Program-made: the position numbers and the translations under genes | Source: UMGS1883 sp045636425 | GTDB taxonomy: Bacteria; Bacillota; Clostridia; UMGS1883 | NCBI GenBank assembly: GCA_045636425.1 | Contig: JAZTXM010000008.1 | Span: 60,055 to 124,054, forward strand | Length of the DNA: 64,000 nt | Direction of reading: 5' to 3' | The notes under the pieces: generated by a model | What the model saw: the letters and a program-made list of their open reading frames with translations, nothing else | Database searches by the model: none | What the model was told of the DNA's origin: nothing | Shown here: piece after piece, positions 17,361 to 25,751 of the stretch | Layout: every line of letters starts with the position of its first letter | How positions within the stretch are numbered: position 1 is the stretch's first letter

Positions 17361-17633
17361 TTATTCTTTATGCTCTAATTCCCATTTCAATGGGTTGTTC
17401 AACATATATTGTGCCTTTTCGATATAATCGTTTTCGTCACGGATAATGTGTTCGTAATATGATTTTTGCCATATAGGAAAACCTATTTCCTTTGAGACCC
17501 ATCGTTTCTGCCCGATTACGGTCATTCTTGTCTTTGTAGGGGCGGATATCATCCGCCCGTTTTCACCATCATTTGCAATTTTTAAAATCAAATGGATATG
17601 GTCATGCATTATGACATATTCATCAATTGCCAT
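17361..17633 (-). pseudogene. Truncated RAYT (Y1-type REP-associated transposase)
   Basis: About 90 codons remain, starting at MAIDEYVIMHDHIHLIL, which holds the HUH metal-binding HIH motif. A TAG lies just upstream in frame, so the N-terminal third seen in the intact copy (18935-19426) is missing. The C-terminus (YYEHIIRDENDYIEKAQYML) is nearly identical to that copy. A REP palindrome is embedded in frame and encodes GENGRMISAPTK. Probably inactive, but its reading frame is still open. Confidence 0.75.
17540..17558. repeat. REP palindrome, family A, inside the RAYT remnant
   Basis: GGGCGGAT-ATC-ATCCGCCC, preceded by GTAG, a near copy of the repeat at 17286. It is in frame in the transposase remnant, just after the HUH motif. 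Confidence 0.7.
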
Positions 17634-17683
17634 ATTCGGCTAACGGGACAAAGTCGTGTTTCCTTACATATAGGAATATATTG

Positions 17684-17713
17684 TTGACATTTAGAGGATG
17701 TTGGTGATATAAT
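17684..17713 (+). promoter_or_regulatory. Promoter of the 376-residue gene
   Basis: TTGACA, 18 bp, TATAAT, about 31 bp upstream of the ATG. A GGGGAG ribosome site lies at the right distance. Confidence 0.75.
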
Positions 17714-17744
17714 TGTTTCAAAATCATATTGGGGAGACATTCTT

Positions 17745-18875
17745 ATGCTTAATATTAAAGATTATATCAATAAAGCGTTAGCTTTGGAAAAAGCTGTCTA
17801 CATACAGGAAAAATTAATTGACAGGTATACTGAAATTCTTAATAGACAACAAAACACCCTTCAGGCTCCATTGCAAAATGTACCTGTTAAGCCTACAAAA
17901 CGTGTTGTAAATAAAACTCACGTAAAAAAAGAAAATGTGACAAAACCATACGTGGATCCGGAAAAATATTCCGTTGTTAGTCCGACGCCACCTGAAAGAC
18001 CTGTTTTGAATAACGGATTGGAAATTATTGGTGCATTAGGTTGTTTAGCTTTCCTCGTTTTTTTCTGTTTAATTAAAAGCATGCCTCTTACGTTAATATC
18101 TCTTTTTGCTTCTGTATACTTTATAGGTGAATCCCTTCTAAAAAGACAAGAATACAAAGAGGCTTACATACAGTATCAAAAGAAACTTCACGAATACGAA
18201 ACAAAAAAGAAAAAATTTCCCGAACTCTGCAAGCAAAAGCAGCTTCTTTATGAAAATGAGGTAAAAAAACAAAAAGAACTTTACGAACGCAAACTAAAAG
18301 ATGCTGAATTGGTATATGAACAAGAACTAAAAAAAGCTGATGATACCTATAAGATGGAAATGGAAAAAGCAGACACCGAATATAAAAATGCACTTGCTCT
18401 GTATAACGACAAGATGTCCTTATACCATAAATCCAAAAGAGAATTGGAAGCTTGTACCATGCATTCTGCAAATTTATTACGTGAACAAAACCAATTGTTG
18501 GCAAGGCTAAAATCTGCTTTGGCAGAGCATTACAATAGCGATATTCTTTATCCAAAATATCACTATTTTGTTGCCGTAGCCTCTATAAGCGAATATCTTT
18601 CCAGCGGCAGATGTGACACTCTTGAAGGAGCTAACGGTGCATATAATATATATGAGGCGGAGCTTCGGCAGAACTTAATAATAGGTCAGCTTTCCTCTGT
18701 ATTAGGCGATATGGATAAAATTAAGACGAATCAATATCTTCTCTACAAGGAATTAATGGACGCGGAAAACACTGTTAAAGAGCTTTCTAAATCAAGGGGA
18801 TTGACACCCTTTGGAAAGAATGATCCAATGTACGATAATTACGTTGCATCGACACTTAAGTTTATAGAGAGCTAA
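17745..18875 (+). CDS. Coiled-coil membrane protein of unknown function
   Basis: 376 residues. Residues 1-85 are polar with Pro/Lys. One hydrophobic segment lies near 95-125 (LGCLAFLVFFCLIKSMPLTLISLFASVYFIG), probably two short membrane spans. Then comes a long Lys/Glu coiled coil (about 130-250), with repeated KAD.EYK... units. The C-terminus has a conserved-looking block (SISEYLSSGRCDTLEGANGA; YNIYEAELRQN; TNQYLLYKEL) that I have seen in uncharacterised proteins of gut Firmicutes. It has its own promoter and lies alone between two RAYT loci. Membrane-bound location is likely; function unknown. Confidence 0.75.
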   Translation: MLNIKDYINKALALEKAVYIQEKLIDRYTEILNRQQNTLQAPLQNVPVKPTKRVVNKTHVKKENVTKPYVDPEKYSVVSPTPPERPVLNNGLEIIGALGCLAFLVFFCLIKSMPLTLISLFASVYFIGESLLKRQEYKEAYIQYQKKLHEYETKKKKFPELCKQKQLLYENEVKKQKELYERKLKDAELVYEQELKKADDTYKMEMEKADTEYKNALALYNDKMSLYHKSKRELEACTMHSANLLREQNQLLARLKSALAEHYNSDILYPKYHYFVAVASISEYLSSGRCDTLEGANGAYNIYEAELRQNLIIGQLSSVLGDMDKIKTNQYLLYKELMDAENTVKELSKSRGLTPFGKNDPMYDNYVASTLKFIES

Positions 18876-18882
18876 TAATAAG

Positions 18883-18923
18883 CCCCGTATTTCTAAGGAA
18901 AATTTTTCTTTAGAAATACGGGG
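18883..18923. terminator. Hairpin between the 376-residue gene and the intact RAYT
   Basis: CCCCGTATTTCTAA and TTAGAAATACGGGG form a 14-bp stem followed by GTTTTG on the plus strand. It probably terminates the plus-strand gene and also marks the 3' end of the RAYT. Its core resembles the hairpin at 17307. Confidence 0.7.
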
Positions 18924-18934
18924 GTTTTGTTAAA

Positions 18935-19426
18935 CTATTCGTTATGCTCTAACTCCCATTTTAAGGGGTTGTTTAACATGTATTGTGCCTTTTCAATATA
19001 ATCGTTTTCGTCACGGATAATGTGTTCGTAATAATTGCGTTGCCATACTTTTTTATGAAACGGTAAAAATAAATTATTCTTTACATTTGCAATGTATTCA
19101 TTTGTTGTCATCGTCTTAAACCATCCCACAATATCGCGTAGGGGCGACCCTATGTGGTCGCCCGCTTTGGATATAATAAAATGAATATGATCCGGCATTA
19201 TTACATACTCACAAATTTTTACACCACAAAATTTATTTTCTAATTCCAATAACCATTTCTCCGTCATTTTGTGCGGATTGTTCGGGCGACCACATAGGGT
19301 CGCCCCTACGATTTCACCAAACAACCTTTGTCTGTTGTGGGTACATACCGTTATAAAATAATAGCCGTTCTTGGAATAATCATAATCTTTTAACCTGACT
19401 TGCTTGCGTTTGGGCAACTCATTCAT
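18935..19426 (-). CDS. RAYT, Y1-type REP-associated tyrosine transposase
   Basis: 163 residues. The N-terminus YYFITVCTHNRQRLFGEIV is typical of IS200/RAYT proteins. The HUH motif is in VIMPDHIHFII. The C-terminus has WQRNYYEHIIRDENDY with the candidate catalytic tyrosines. Two REP palindromes lie inside the gene in frame, encoding GATLCGRPNN and AGDHIGSPLRDI, so the mobile repeats have become linkers of the enzyme. The gene abuts capA with no space and has no clear ribosome site. RAYTs act on REP sequences as single-stranded DNA; activity here is unproven. Confidence 0.85.
   Translation of the reverse strand: MNELPKRKQVRLKDYDYSKNGYYFITVCTHNRQRLFGEIVGATLCGRPNNPHKMTEKWLLELENKFCGVKICEYVIMPDHIHFIISKAGDHIGSPLRDIVGWFKTMTTNEYIANVKNNLFLPFHKKVWQRNYYEHIIRDENDYIEKAQYMLNNPLKWELEHNE
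19142..19163. repeat. REP palindrome, family B, copy 1
   Basis: GGGCGACC-CTATGT-GGTCGCCC with GTAG on its left side. It lies inside the RAYT reading frame, inverted relative to copy 2. Confidence 0.7.
19284..19305. repeat. REP palindrome, family B, copy 2
   Basis: GGGCGACC-ACATAG-GGTCGCCC with CTAC on its right side, so it points toward copy 1. The pair is arranged like a two-REP (BIME) unit with transposase sequence between them. Confidence 0.7.
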
Positions 19427-20557
19427 TTACTTTACCTCTATATTCATTACATCATCAAACATGGTTTGAAGTTTCTGCACGGACAGGGAACTTCCCCGTG
19501 TATTTTTCTTTGCAAGCTCATCGGTATAATCGCTTAGCATATACACGCTGTACACACCATTTTCCCGATGTGTTACCGTTGGGAGCATTTCGTAATTCTC
19601 AATACTTACGCTGTCTCCCTCTTTGGTAATCGTGACATTTGCCATACCGCCGAGGATTTTGGGATTTTCTTTCTGATTGGAAACAAAATTTCCTAAGCTG
19701 TAGAAAACCACCGACCTTTTTCCGTTTTCGGAAATATGCTCGCACGCGGGCTGAATCACATGGGGGTGCGTGCCGATAATAATATCTGCCCCGCACTCTG
19801 TCAAAAACTCCACATCCTTTATTTGCGACGCGGTTGGCTTATGGGTATATTCCGTGCCAAAATGCAGGAATACCACCGTAATATCAGCGGATTCCTCCGC
19901 TTTAGAAAGGAGTTCCTCCTCCCTCTCGCCTCTGCCGAATATATTTATGAGATAGGATTTATCGGCAGGCGGTCTGTAGCCGTTAAGCCCATAGGTGAAA
20001 TTCAAAAGTGCAATTTTAAGATTGTCCTTTTCCCAAATGGTGATGCTGTCCTGCTTAGCCTGATTTTCATTTATTCCGATAACCGTGACATCCTCGTAGT
20101 TTTTCCAGAAGTCTATTGTATGGAAAACGGCGTCCGCACCCTTATCATAAGTATGGTTAGTCGCGTGGGTTACAAGATTAAAGCCTGCCTTTACCACACT
20201 TTCCCCGACCTCGGGCGGTGTGCCGAAGGCAGGATATCCGCTTAGTGCCAAAACCGAATCCACAAAAATGGTCTCCTGGTTTATAGCGGCAATGTCCGCA
20301 TCCTTTATATGGGGAGTGATATTTTTGTAGAGTCCGTCAAAATTAAATCCGTCCTCCGTCCTGCAGGAATTGTATATAGGAGAATGAATAAGATTATCCC
20401 CCACTGCTTTAAGAGTAACGGTAACCTTTTGTGGCTCTTTGTTTATCGGTTTCTTTTCGGTTTCTGTGCCAAATTCATTTACAAGCATTATGACAAGAAG
20501 AATAATCGCACAGGTCATCACCGAAAAAACGATGGCAAGCTTTTTATTTCTGCTCAT
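19427..20557 (-). CDS. capA: CapA-family (poly-gamma-glutamate synthesis type) metallophosphatase-like protein
   Basis: 376 residues. A signal anchor lies at residues 7-27 (AIVFSVMTCAIILLVIMLV), so the domain is outside the membrane. The CapA fold motifs are present: VGDNLIHSPIY, INQETIF, THATNHTYDKG, VVFLHFGTEYTHKP, IIGTHPHVIQP and FYSLGNFVSNQ. Family members act in poly-gamma-glutamate or other envelope work, but many are uncharacterised. It overlaps gltX by 14 bp as the last gene of a five-gene operon. The substrate cannot be named. Confidence 0.85.
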   Translation of the reverse strand: MSRNKKLAIVFSVMTCAIILLVIMLVNEFGTETEKKPINKEPQKVTVTLKAVGDNLIHSPIYNSCRTEDGFNFDGLYKNITPHIKDADIAAINQETIFVDSVLALSGYPAFGTPPEVGESVVKAGFNLVTHATNHTYDKGADAVFHTIDFWKNYEDVTVIGINENQAKQDSITIWEKDNLKIALLNFTYGLNGYRPPADKSYLINIFGRGEREEELLSKAEESADITVVFLHFGTEYTHKPTASQIKDVEFLTECGADIIIGTHPHVIQPACEHISENGKRSVVFYSLGNFVSNQKENPKILGGMANVTITKEGDSVSIENYEMLPTVTHRENGVYSVYMLSDYTDELAKKNTRGSSLSVQKLQTMFDDVMNIEVK

Positions 20558-22190
20558 ATGCCCTCTTTATCCTCTCCATGGTGCGTTCCTCACCCAGCAC
20601 CTGCTGAATGCACCATACGTCGGGAGAATTTCCTCTGCCTGTAACAGCCACACGGATAACTCCGCTGACATCGCCTACATGCCCCTTATAGCTTTCGGGG
20701 TTCTTCTTGTAAAGCTTAGGCTGGGGTGCATAACCGAGTTCCTCACCGATTGCACGAACCTTTGCAAACCATGTAGACTGGTCGTCACTATGGTCATATG
20801 TTTCCATATACTTTGAAAGAATTGTTTTTCTGTCCTCATCGGAGACGTTTTCGGGGAAGCTGTCGTCTATTTTGAACAGTTCGTCAAAAAAGAAGCTGTA
20901 AAAATCCTTGGATTGCTTCCAGTGGCTGATATCCTTACGGGGCTTCTCTCCGCCTCTTCCGATACCAATCATTCCGATTGCAAAATCCTTGTCACGGGTA
21001 AGGAGGTTGTAATATTCCTCATCACATTCCTTTGCCCACGCGGTAATATAATCATAAACAGTTTCACTGTCAAGAGTGGCTAGGTAATTTTTGCTGACAT
21101 CGTTAAGCTTGTCTATATCAAAGAGAGAACCGCTGATACCCATTTTCTTTGCAGTGAATTCAAATTCTTTCACATCTTTATCGGGGTTGTCCATTCTCCA
21201 CTGCTCATAGTTTGAGTTAAGCACAGTCATTAGATATTCCCATACTGCTCCGGGAAGATAACCCTCGCTCTTATAATAATCAAGGGAAAGCTCGGGGTCC
21301 TTACGCTTACTGAGTTTACGCTTTACGCCATTATCAATCTTCATAAGCTGTGCTGTGTGGCAGTAGGTGGGTGCTTTCCATCCCATAGCTCTGAAAAGCT
21401 GTACGTGAATGGGAAGCGTTGCAAGCCATTCCTCACCGCGTACTACGTGGGTGGTACGCATAAGGTGGTCGTCTACAACGTGTGCAAAGTGATATGTGGG
21501 AATTCCGTCTGATTTAAGAATAACCACGTCCTGTTCGTTTTCGGGCATGGTAAGCTCACCGCGGATTGCATCCTTAACGGTAAAGGTCTTACCCATATTT
21601 TCGGGAGCACGGAAACGAAGAACGAAAGGCTTTCCTTCTTCAATATTTTTCTGTGCTTCTTCAACCGTAATATTTCTGTGCACTGCCCATTTACCGTAGT
21701 AGCCGAAATTTTCCTTAAGCTCGGTCTGCTTTTCACGCATTGCACTAAGCTCTTCCTCAGTGCAGAAGCAGGGGTATGCCATACCCTGCTCAATAAGCCA
21801 TTTTGCAAAGGTCTGATAAATTTCGGCACGCTGGCGCTGGCGGTAGGGGCCGTAATTACCCTTTTCACCGTCACTTGTAGCACCTTCGTCAAACTCCACA
21901 CCGAAATAACGCAGAGTGTTGATAACAACATCTACAGCACCCTCAACCTCACGCTTGTTATCGGTGTCCTCTATGCGAAGATAGAACACACCATCACTGA
22001 GGTGTGCTAATCTTTCATCGGTAATTGCACCGAAAAGATTACCTAAGTGAATAAAGCCTGTAGGGCTGGGGCCGAGCCTTGTAACCTTTGCACCCTCGGG
22101 AAGATTTCTTTCGGGGTAAAGGTTTTCGTAATACTCGGGAGTTTTGTCAATATTGGGGAGCAGAAGCTCTGCCATTTTTTTGTTATCCAT
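20544..22190 (-). CDS. gltX: Glutamate--tRNA ligase
   Basis: About 548 residues, the length usual in Clostridia. It charges tRNA-Glu, and often tRNA-Gln before amidation. The class I HIGH-type motif is RLGPSPTGFIHLGNLFGA and the KMSKS-type loop is KRKLSKRKDP. The middle has CYPCF-like CFCTEEELSAMR. The ATG at 22190 is chosen because GAAAGG lies 9 nt upstream; the ATG at 22199 abuts that site. It lies between dgt and capA in one transcription unit. Confidence 0.92.
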   Translation of the reverse strand: MDNKKMAELLLPNIDKTPEYYENLYPERNLPEGAKVTRLGPSPTGFIHLGNLFGAITDERLAHLSDGVFYLRIEDTDNKREVEGAVDVVINTLRYFGVEFDEGATSDGEKGNYGPYRQRQRAEIYQTFAKWLIEQGMAYPCFCTEEELSAMREKQTELKENFGYYGKWAVHRNITVEEAQKNIEEGKPFVLRFRAPENMGKTFTVKDAIRGELTMPENEQDVVILKSDGIPTYHFAHVVDDHLMRTTHVVRGEEWLATLPIHVQLFRAMGWKAPTYCHTAQLMKIDNGVKRKLSKRKDPELSLDYYKSEGYLPGAVWEYLMTVLNSNYEQWRMDNPDKDVKEFEFTAKKMGISGSLFDIDKLNDVSKNYLATLDSETVYDYITAWAKECDEEYYNLLTRDKDFAIGMIGIGRGGEKPRKDISHWKQSKDFYSFFFDELFKIDDSFPENVSDEDRKTILSKYMETYDHSDDQSTWFAKVRAIGEELGYAPQPKLYKKNPESYKGHVGDVSGVIRVAVTGRGNSPDVWCIQQVLGEERTMERIKRAYEQK

Positions 22191-22205
22191 ATATTTCATC
22201 CTTTC

Positions 22206-23369
22206 TTATTTGTCAAAGTAGCCAATATATTTTACAGTGGGTGCATCGGGCAAGAGATGTGCACATATATCTATAAAATAGTCATCTGTCATCGATGCAA
22301 TAAAGTCCGTCACAATATCATCGGGAGTATTTTCCTCCTCATAAGCCGTTTCGGACTTGTAATATCCTCTGCGTGTATTTACGTAATCAATGTGATGGAG
22401 GTAAATGAGGCTGTCCTTATCCGTCAAATCTTTTATAAGCCTTTCATAAAGCATCTCAAACATTGTCTTAAGGCAGGTGTTATACTGCTCATTAACACTG
22501 TCCGCAAGATAAATACGCTCGTAGTTATCGCTTTTTGCCTTTTTCAGTGCTTCAAAGTATTCCCCGTCCATTCGGATTGAGTCTTTTCCAAAGCTGTTTT
22601 CCACAATGTTAACCACAAAGTTATTTATCATATGGGAATTATCCGTGCCTGCGTAAGGAACCTTTACCCCTGCACGCTCCGCATCCTGCCTGTCCTTGCC
22701 GATATATGCTATAATATCGCTGACTCGGACAACGCATCCCTCCAACGTTGAGGGAATCAGCTTTTTCACATTATCGCGGTCGATATAACAGCCCTCCACC
22801 TTTTCATCAAACTCTTCAAATCCCGATATTGGTGACGGGGAATATTCCTTAAGTTCAAGCTCACCATTATGGCAAAGGATTCCGTCGAGGGTATCAAGGC
22901 TGATATTAAGATTGAATATCTTATCGAGAACTCTTACGCTGTGTACGTTATGATTAAAATATCTTCCCATGCGGGAGTGGTATATTTCGCCCAACAGCCT
23001 TTCCCCTGCATGTCCAAAGGGCGTATGCCCGATATCGTGCCCCAGAGCGATTGCTTCTATAAGGTCAAGGTCCAATCCCAAGAGCCGCCCGATGTTACGG
23101 GCAATTCTCGATACCAACTGCACATGTAATGCACGGCGAGTAATATCATCATCCTTGAAAAAGGAAAACACCTGTGTTTTATCGGTATAGCGATTGTAGT
23201 AAGGGTGGTGAAGGATTTTCTCTATATCACGCACGTAGCACGGACGCCATATTTTGGCACGATCACGGTCATTGTTACGCCTTACGACCTGCTTTAGCGG
23301 AAGCTTCAGCTTTTCTTCAATTTCGCGAGATTTTTCTTCCGATAAATGCAAATAATCATTCCTTGCCAA
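22206..23369 (-). CDS. dgt: dNTP triphosphohydrolase (dGTPase family)
   Basis: 387 residues, HD-domain enzyme that removes triphosphate from dNTPs. The metal site is RRALHVQLVS...GHDIGHTPFGHAGE with the H...HD...D pattern; the last Asp is in RVSDIIAYIGKD. The N-terminus RIWRP-like NDRDRAKIWRPCYVRDIEKI and YYNRYTDKTQVFSF are typical of the family. It overlaps the preceding transporter gene by 14 bp. Substrate preference cannot be judged. Confidence 0.85.
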   Translation of the reverse strand: MARNDYLHLSEEKSREIEEKLKLPLKQVVRRNNDRDRAKIWRPCYVRDIEKILHHPYYNRYTDKTQVFSFFKDDDITRRALHVQLVSRIARNIGRLLGLDLDLIEAIALGHDIGHTPFGHAGERLLGEIYHSRMGRYFNHNVHSVRVLDKIFNLNISLDTLDGILCHNGELELKEYSPSPISGFEEFDEKVEGCYIDRDNVKKLIPSTLEGCVVRVSDIIAYIGKDRQDAERAGVKVPYAGTDNSHMINNFVVNIVENSFGKDSIRMDGEYFEALKKAKSDNYERIYLADSVNEQYNTCLKTMFEMLYERLIKDLTDKDSLIYLHHIDYVNTRRGYYKSETAYEEENTPDDIVTDFIASMTDDYFIDICAHLLPDAPTVKYIGYFDK

Positions 23370-23847
23370 ATAAATCCCTCCTTTTCACAATAATATGTGC
23401 GGCGATACCCGTAAGGATTCCGCACACCGCACCCGATACCAAAAGCACGGGCATATAAAAAAGCACGCCTTTTCCTATAATGAAATATGCACACAAAAGC
23501 TGTGCCATATTATGAAAAACTCCGCCTAAACTGCTTACTCCCACAAGGGAAAACTGCCCCGTTTTCTTTGCAATGCTCATAATGCACACGCTCATAAGTG
23601 CACCGCTGAGGCTATATAAAAGTGCCGCACCGTTGCCGAAAAGCATCATACACAAAAGCACCTTCAAAATGGCAATAATCCATGCCTTTCCCACGCTTTG
23701 CGTATAGAGTGAGAATAAAACCACAGTATTTGCAAGCCCAAGCTTAACCCCTGCGGCAACAGGTGGGAAAAGGCTTTCCACATATCCTAAAAGCACGGCT
23801 ACGGCGATAAGTGCCGCTGTCCTTGTAATATCCTTTGTTTTTATCAT
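23356..23847 (-). CDS. Gx transporter family membrane protein (heptaprenyl-diphosphate-synthase component I-like)
   Basis: 163 residues with about five hydrophobic helices. Motifs are AALIAVAVLLGYVESLFPPV near the start, VKLGLANTVVLF, FGNGAALLYSLSGALMS and SSLGGVFHNMAQL. This matches the small ECF-S-like family that Pfam lists as Hpre_diP_synt_I. It overlaps the NusG-II gene by 4 bp, a pairing common in Clostridia. A transport role is inferred from the family. Confidence 0.8.
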   Translation of the reverse strand: MIKTKDITRTAALIAVAVLLGYVESLFPPVAAGVKLGLANTVVLFSLYTQSVGKAWIIAILKVLLCMMLFGNGAALLYSLSGALMSVCIMSIAKKTGQFSLVGVSSLGGVFHNMAQLLCAYFIIGKGVLFYMPVLLVSGAVCGILTGIAAHIIVKRRDLFGKE

Positions 23848-24191
23848 AATAATACATCCGCTTTGTTATCCGATTTGGTATTTTCTATAATTATACTAAG
23901 TCTGTTGGGAAGGCACACAATGCTTCCTCCAGAAGAATCAATTTTTTCTTTTTGGCAAAGCTTATCGGGACAATCTGCTTGTACTATTGTAACAACACCG
24001 TTTTTTACAGACACTGTGTTTTCTCCGAAATCACTATTTACGTTTATTTCGCAATCCTTTTCAAGAGAAATCCGCTTGTATATTTTTCCGTCGACGTAAA
24101 TTGCCGCCTCGCCGCCCTGCTCCTTGGGAATAAGCCACAGAAAAAGAAAAGCTACAGCGATTACAATTAAAAATATATCCCCTTTTTTCAA
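23844..24191 (-). CDS. NusG domain II-containing membrane-anchored protein
   Basis: 115 residues. A hydrophobic anchor (IFLIVIAVAFLFLWLIP) lies at the N-terminus, then the domain-II-like part with VVTIVQADCPDKLCQKEKID and GGSIVCLPNRLSIII, holding three Cys. It faces outside. The start is TTG at 24191 after GGGGGAG; no ATG is nearby. First gene of the operon ending in capA. It is not the transcription factor NusG. Confidence 0.8.
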   Translation of the reverse strand: MKKGDIFLIVIAVAFLFLWLIPKEQGGEAAIYVDGKIYKRISLEKDCEINVNSDFGENTVSVKNGVVTIVQADCPDKLCQKEKIDSSGGSIVCLPNRLSIIIENTKSDNKADVLL

Positions 24192-24232
24192 GCTTTCTCC
24201 CCCTTGTTTCCATAGTTATTCCATAATATATT

Positions 24233-24261
24233 ATTGTACCGCTTTTTTGTGTCTTTGTAAA
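24233..24261 (-). promoter_or_regulatory. Promoter of the NusG-II/Gx/dgt/gltX/capA operon
   Basis: Minus strand TTTACA, 17 bp, TACAAT (-10 at 24233-24238, -35 at 24256-24261), 42 bp before the TTG start. Confidence 0.75.
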
Positions 24262-24273
24262 GACTTTTAAGGG

Positions 24274-24318
24274 AAAAAAATATGCACACCAAAAGAGTCT
24301 GCCTCTTGGTGTGCATAT
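24274..24318 (-). terminator. Terminator of the first toxin-like cassette
   Basis: ATATGCACACCAA and TTGGTGTGCATAT form a 13-bp stem; on the minus strand it is followed by seven T. It lies 12 bp after the stop of the 146-residue gene. Confidence 0.85.
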
Positions 24319-24330
24319 CATTTTGCTAAA

Positions 24331-24771
24331 TTACTGCTTTTTCACATAATAAAAAACGTCATCACATTTTTCGACATAAACCATAGTATCCTTTTCGTAA
24401 ACAGACAAATGCTTATCGTTAAGCTCATAAATTATATCCGAGGGGTTTTCGGGATCCATAACAGAAATATCCTTAAAAATTATTTTTCCGTTGCTAATAA
24501 ATATAATCCCATGACTTACATCATAATCAAAATCAATTTTCACTCCTGCGGCATCTTCAATATCTCTTAAAGTTGCAGGAAATTCAAAGGCTACCGCTCT
24601 ATCCCAATCAAAATCTGTTGCATCGGAAAAACAAAACGCTTCTTTATCTGTATAACCTTTCAGCGTATCGCGATATGCCTCTACCTTGCTATGCTTATAT
24701 AGTTTAAACCCAACAATACAAGCACAAAAAATTATTGCAATTAATAACAAACAGAAAAACAATTTTTTCAT
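24331..24771 (-). CDS. Putative lipoprotein, candidate immunity protein of cassette 1
   Basis: 146 residues. The N-terminus is a signal peptide with a lipobox-like IFCAC around residue 18. The mature part is acidic, with beta-type segments (VKIDFDYDVSHGIIFISNGK; DTMVYVEKCDDVFYYVK). It begins 2 nt after the toxin-like gene, so it is coupled to it. A similarly placed lipoprotein in cassette 2 shares only size, export signal and position. Immunity function is inferred from the polymorphic-toxin layout, not shown by any motif. Confidence 0.6.
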   Translation of the reverse strand: MKKLFFCLLLIAIIFCACIVGFKLYKHSKVEAYRDTLKGYTDKEAFCFSDATDFDWDRAVAFEFPATLRDIEDAAGVKIDFDYDVSHGIIFISNGKIIFKDISVMDPENPSDIIYELNDKHLSVYEKDTMVYVEKCDDVFYYVKKQ

Positions 24772-24773
24772 TT

Positions 24774-25751
24774 TTATCTCCTTTCCCTCTGCTCTTTAGT
24801 ATATCCATCTCTATCAAGAAGTTTTAGGCGTTTTTTCGCCGTTTCATATTGCTTTTTAGATAGCTTCTTCTTAGTAATTTTGTATGTTCCATTTTTAGTA
24901 GGTTCGCTTGTCCAAAATCCATCAATATAGTATTTGTCTATAACATCAAGGGCTATTTTATTCATTTCATTGCTTTTTGTTGTTACTCCTATTGTTCTAC
25001 CCTGTATATTATTTAACAAATCGCATGTCTGATCAGCGTCTGCAGACTTTGCAAACTCCGTATTCTCAAAATGTTTCATCGAATACCTTTCTCCAAGAGC
25101 ATTTGGATTTTCCTCATGTGCAAACCCAACTTCCCTCGCAATATCTGCTCCATACCTTTTAGTAATTGTTGCTTGCCATAAAACATGACGAAAAGCATTT
25201 ACCTGGCTTCCTTCTTTACTTGAATTTTCTTTCAAGCCTAGATCATTTGTTGCAAACCTCACTGAATTTGTTGTAATGTTCGTTGCCCCTGATTTAAACT
25301 GACCAATTTCTAATGCAATGATAGGATGCAACAATGCAAATTTCACTGTTCTTAGCTTCGAGCTTTGGCTTTCCTCGGCATCATAGCCATTGTTAAAAAT
25401 ACTCCTCCAAAAATCGGATGAATTTTCGTAACCTATTGTTCTTCCTGTAGTTAATATTTTAAGACCTTCTTCTCTCGCTTCTCTTTCTAAGTCGTATCTT
25501 CCAATACTGTTTGCGAAATTTTGCTTCAAAAGAGCATTTGAAAATGCTTTCATACTATCGTCGCTGAGATTAATATTGCTTCCATTAATCATGTTGTCAG
25601 TTTTGACAATGCTGTTTGCTAAAGCAATTTTATACTCTTCACTTAAACCTTTCTCCAAATTATCTATACCCAATATTTCCGCACATCTCCATCCATAATT
25701 GGCATTGGGATCAGATAACTCTCGATTACATCTTTGACACCTGTTTTCCAT
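24774..25751 (-). CDS. Polymorphic toxin-like protein, cassette 1
   Basis: 325 residues. Residues 1-28 are a three-Cys, zinc-ribbon-like head (MENRCQRCNRELSDPNANYG, then WRCAEILG), nearly identical to that of the gene at 54559. The rest differs fully. The C-terminal part has NAFRHVLWQATITKRYGADI and GFAHEENP, then a NNIQGRTIG block; this His-rich pattern recalls the DUF6973 domain of toxin-like proteins, a name I give from memory. No signal peptide. Base composition is AT-rich compared with neighbours, suggesting transfer. The ribosome site GGAGG lies 6 nt before the ATG and next to a possible sequestering arm. Confidence 0.65.
   Translation of the reverse strand: MENRCQRCNRELSDPNANYGWRCAEILGIDNLEKGLSEEYKIALANSIVKTDNMINGSNINLSDDSMKAFSNALLKQNFANSIGRYDLEREAREEGLKILTTGRTIGYENSSDFWRSIFNNGYDAEESQSSKLRTVKFALLHPIIALEIGQFKSGATNITTNSVRFATNDLGLKENSSKEGSQVNAFRHVLWQATITKRYGADIAREVGFAHEENPNALGERYSMKHFENTEFAKSADADQTCDLLNNIQGRTIGVTTKSNEMNKIALDVIDKYYIDGFWTSEPTKNGTYKITKKKLSKKQYETAKKRLKLLDRDGYTKEQRERR

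Noticed and set aside
17281..19320. CRISPR-like array from the repeated GGGCG...CGCCC units
   Set aside because: The units are palindromes of two families at irregular spacing inside transposase genes; no regular spacers and no cas genes.
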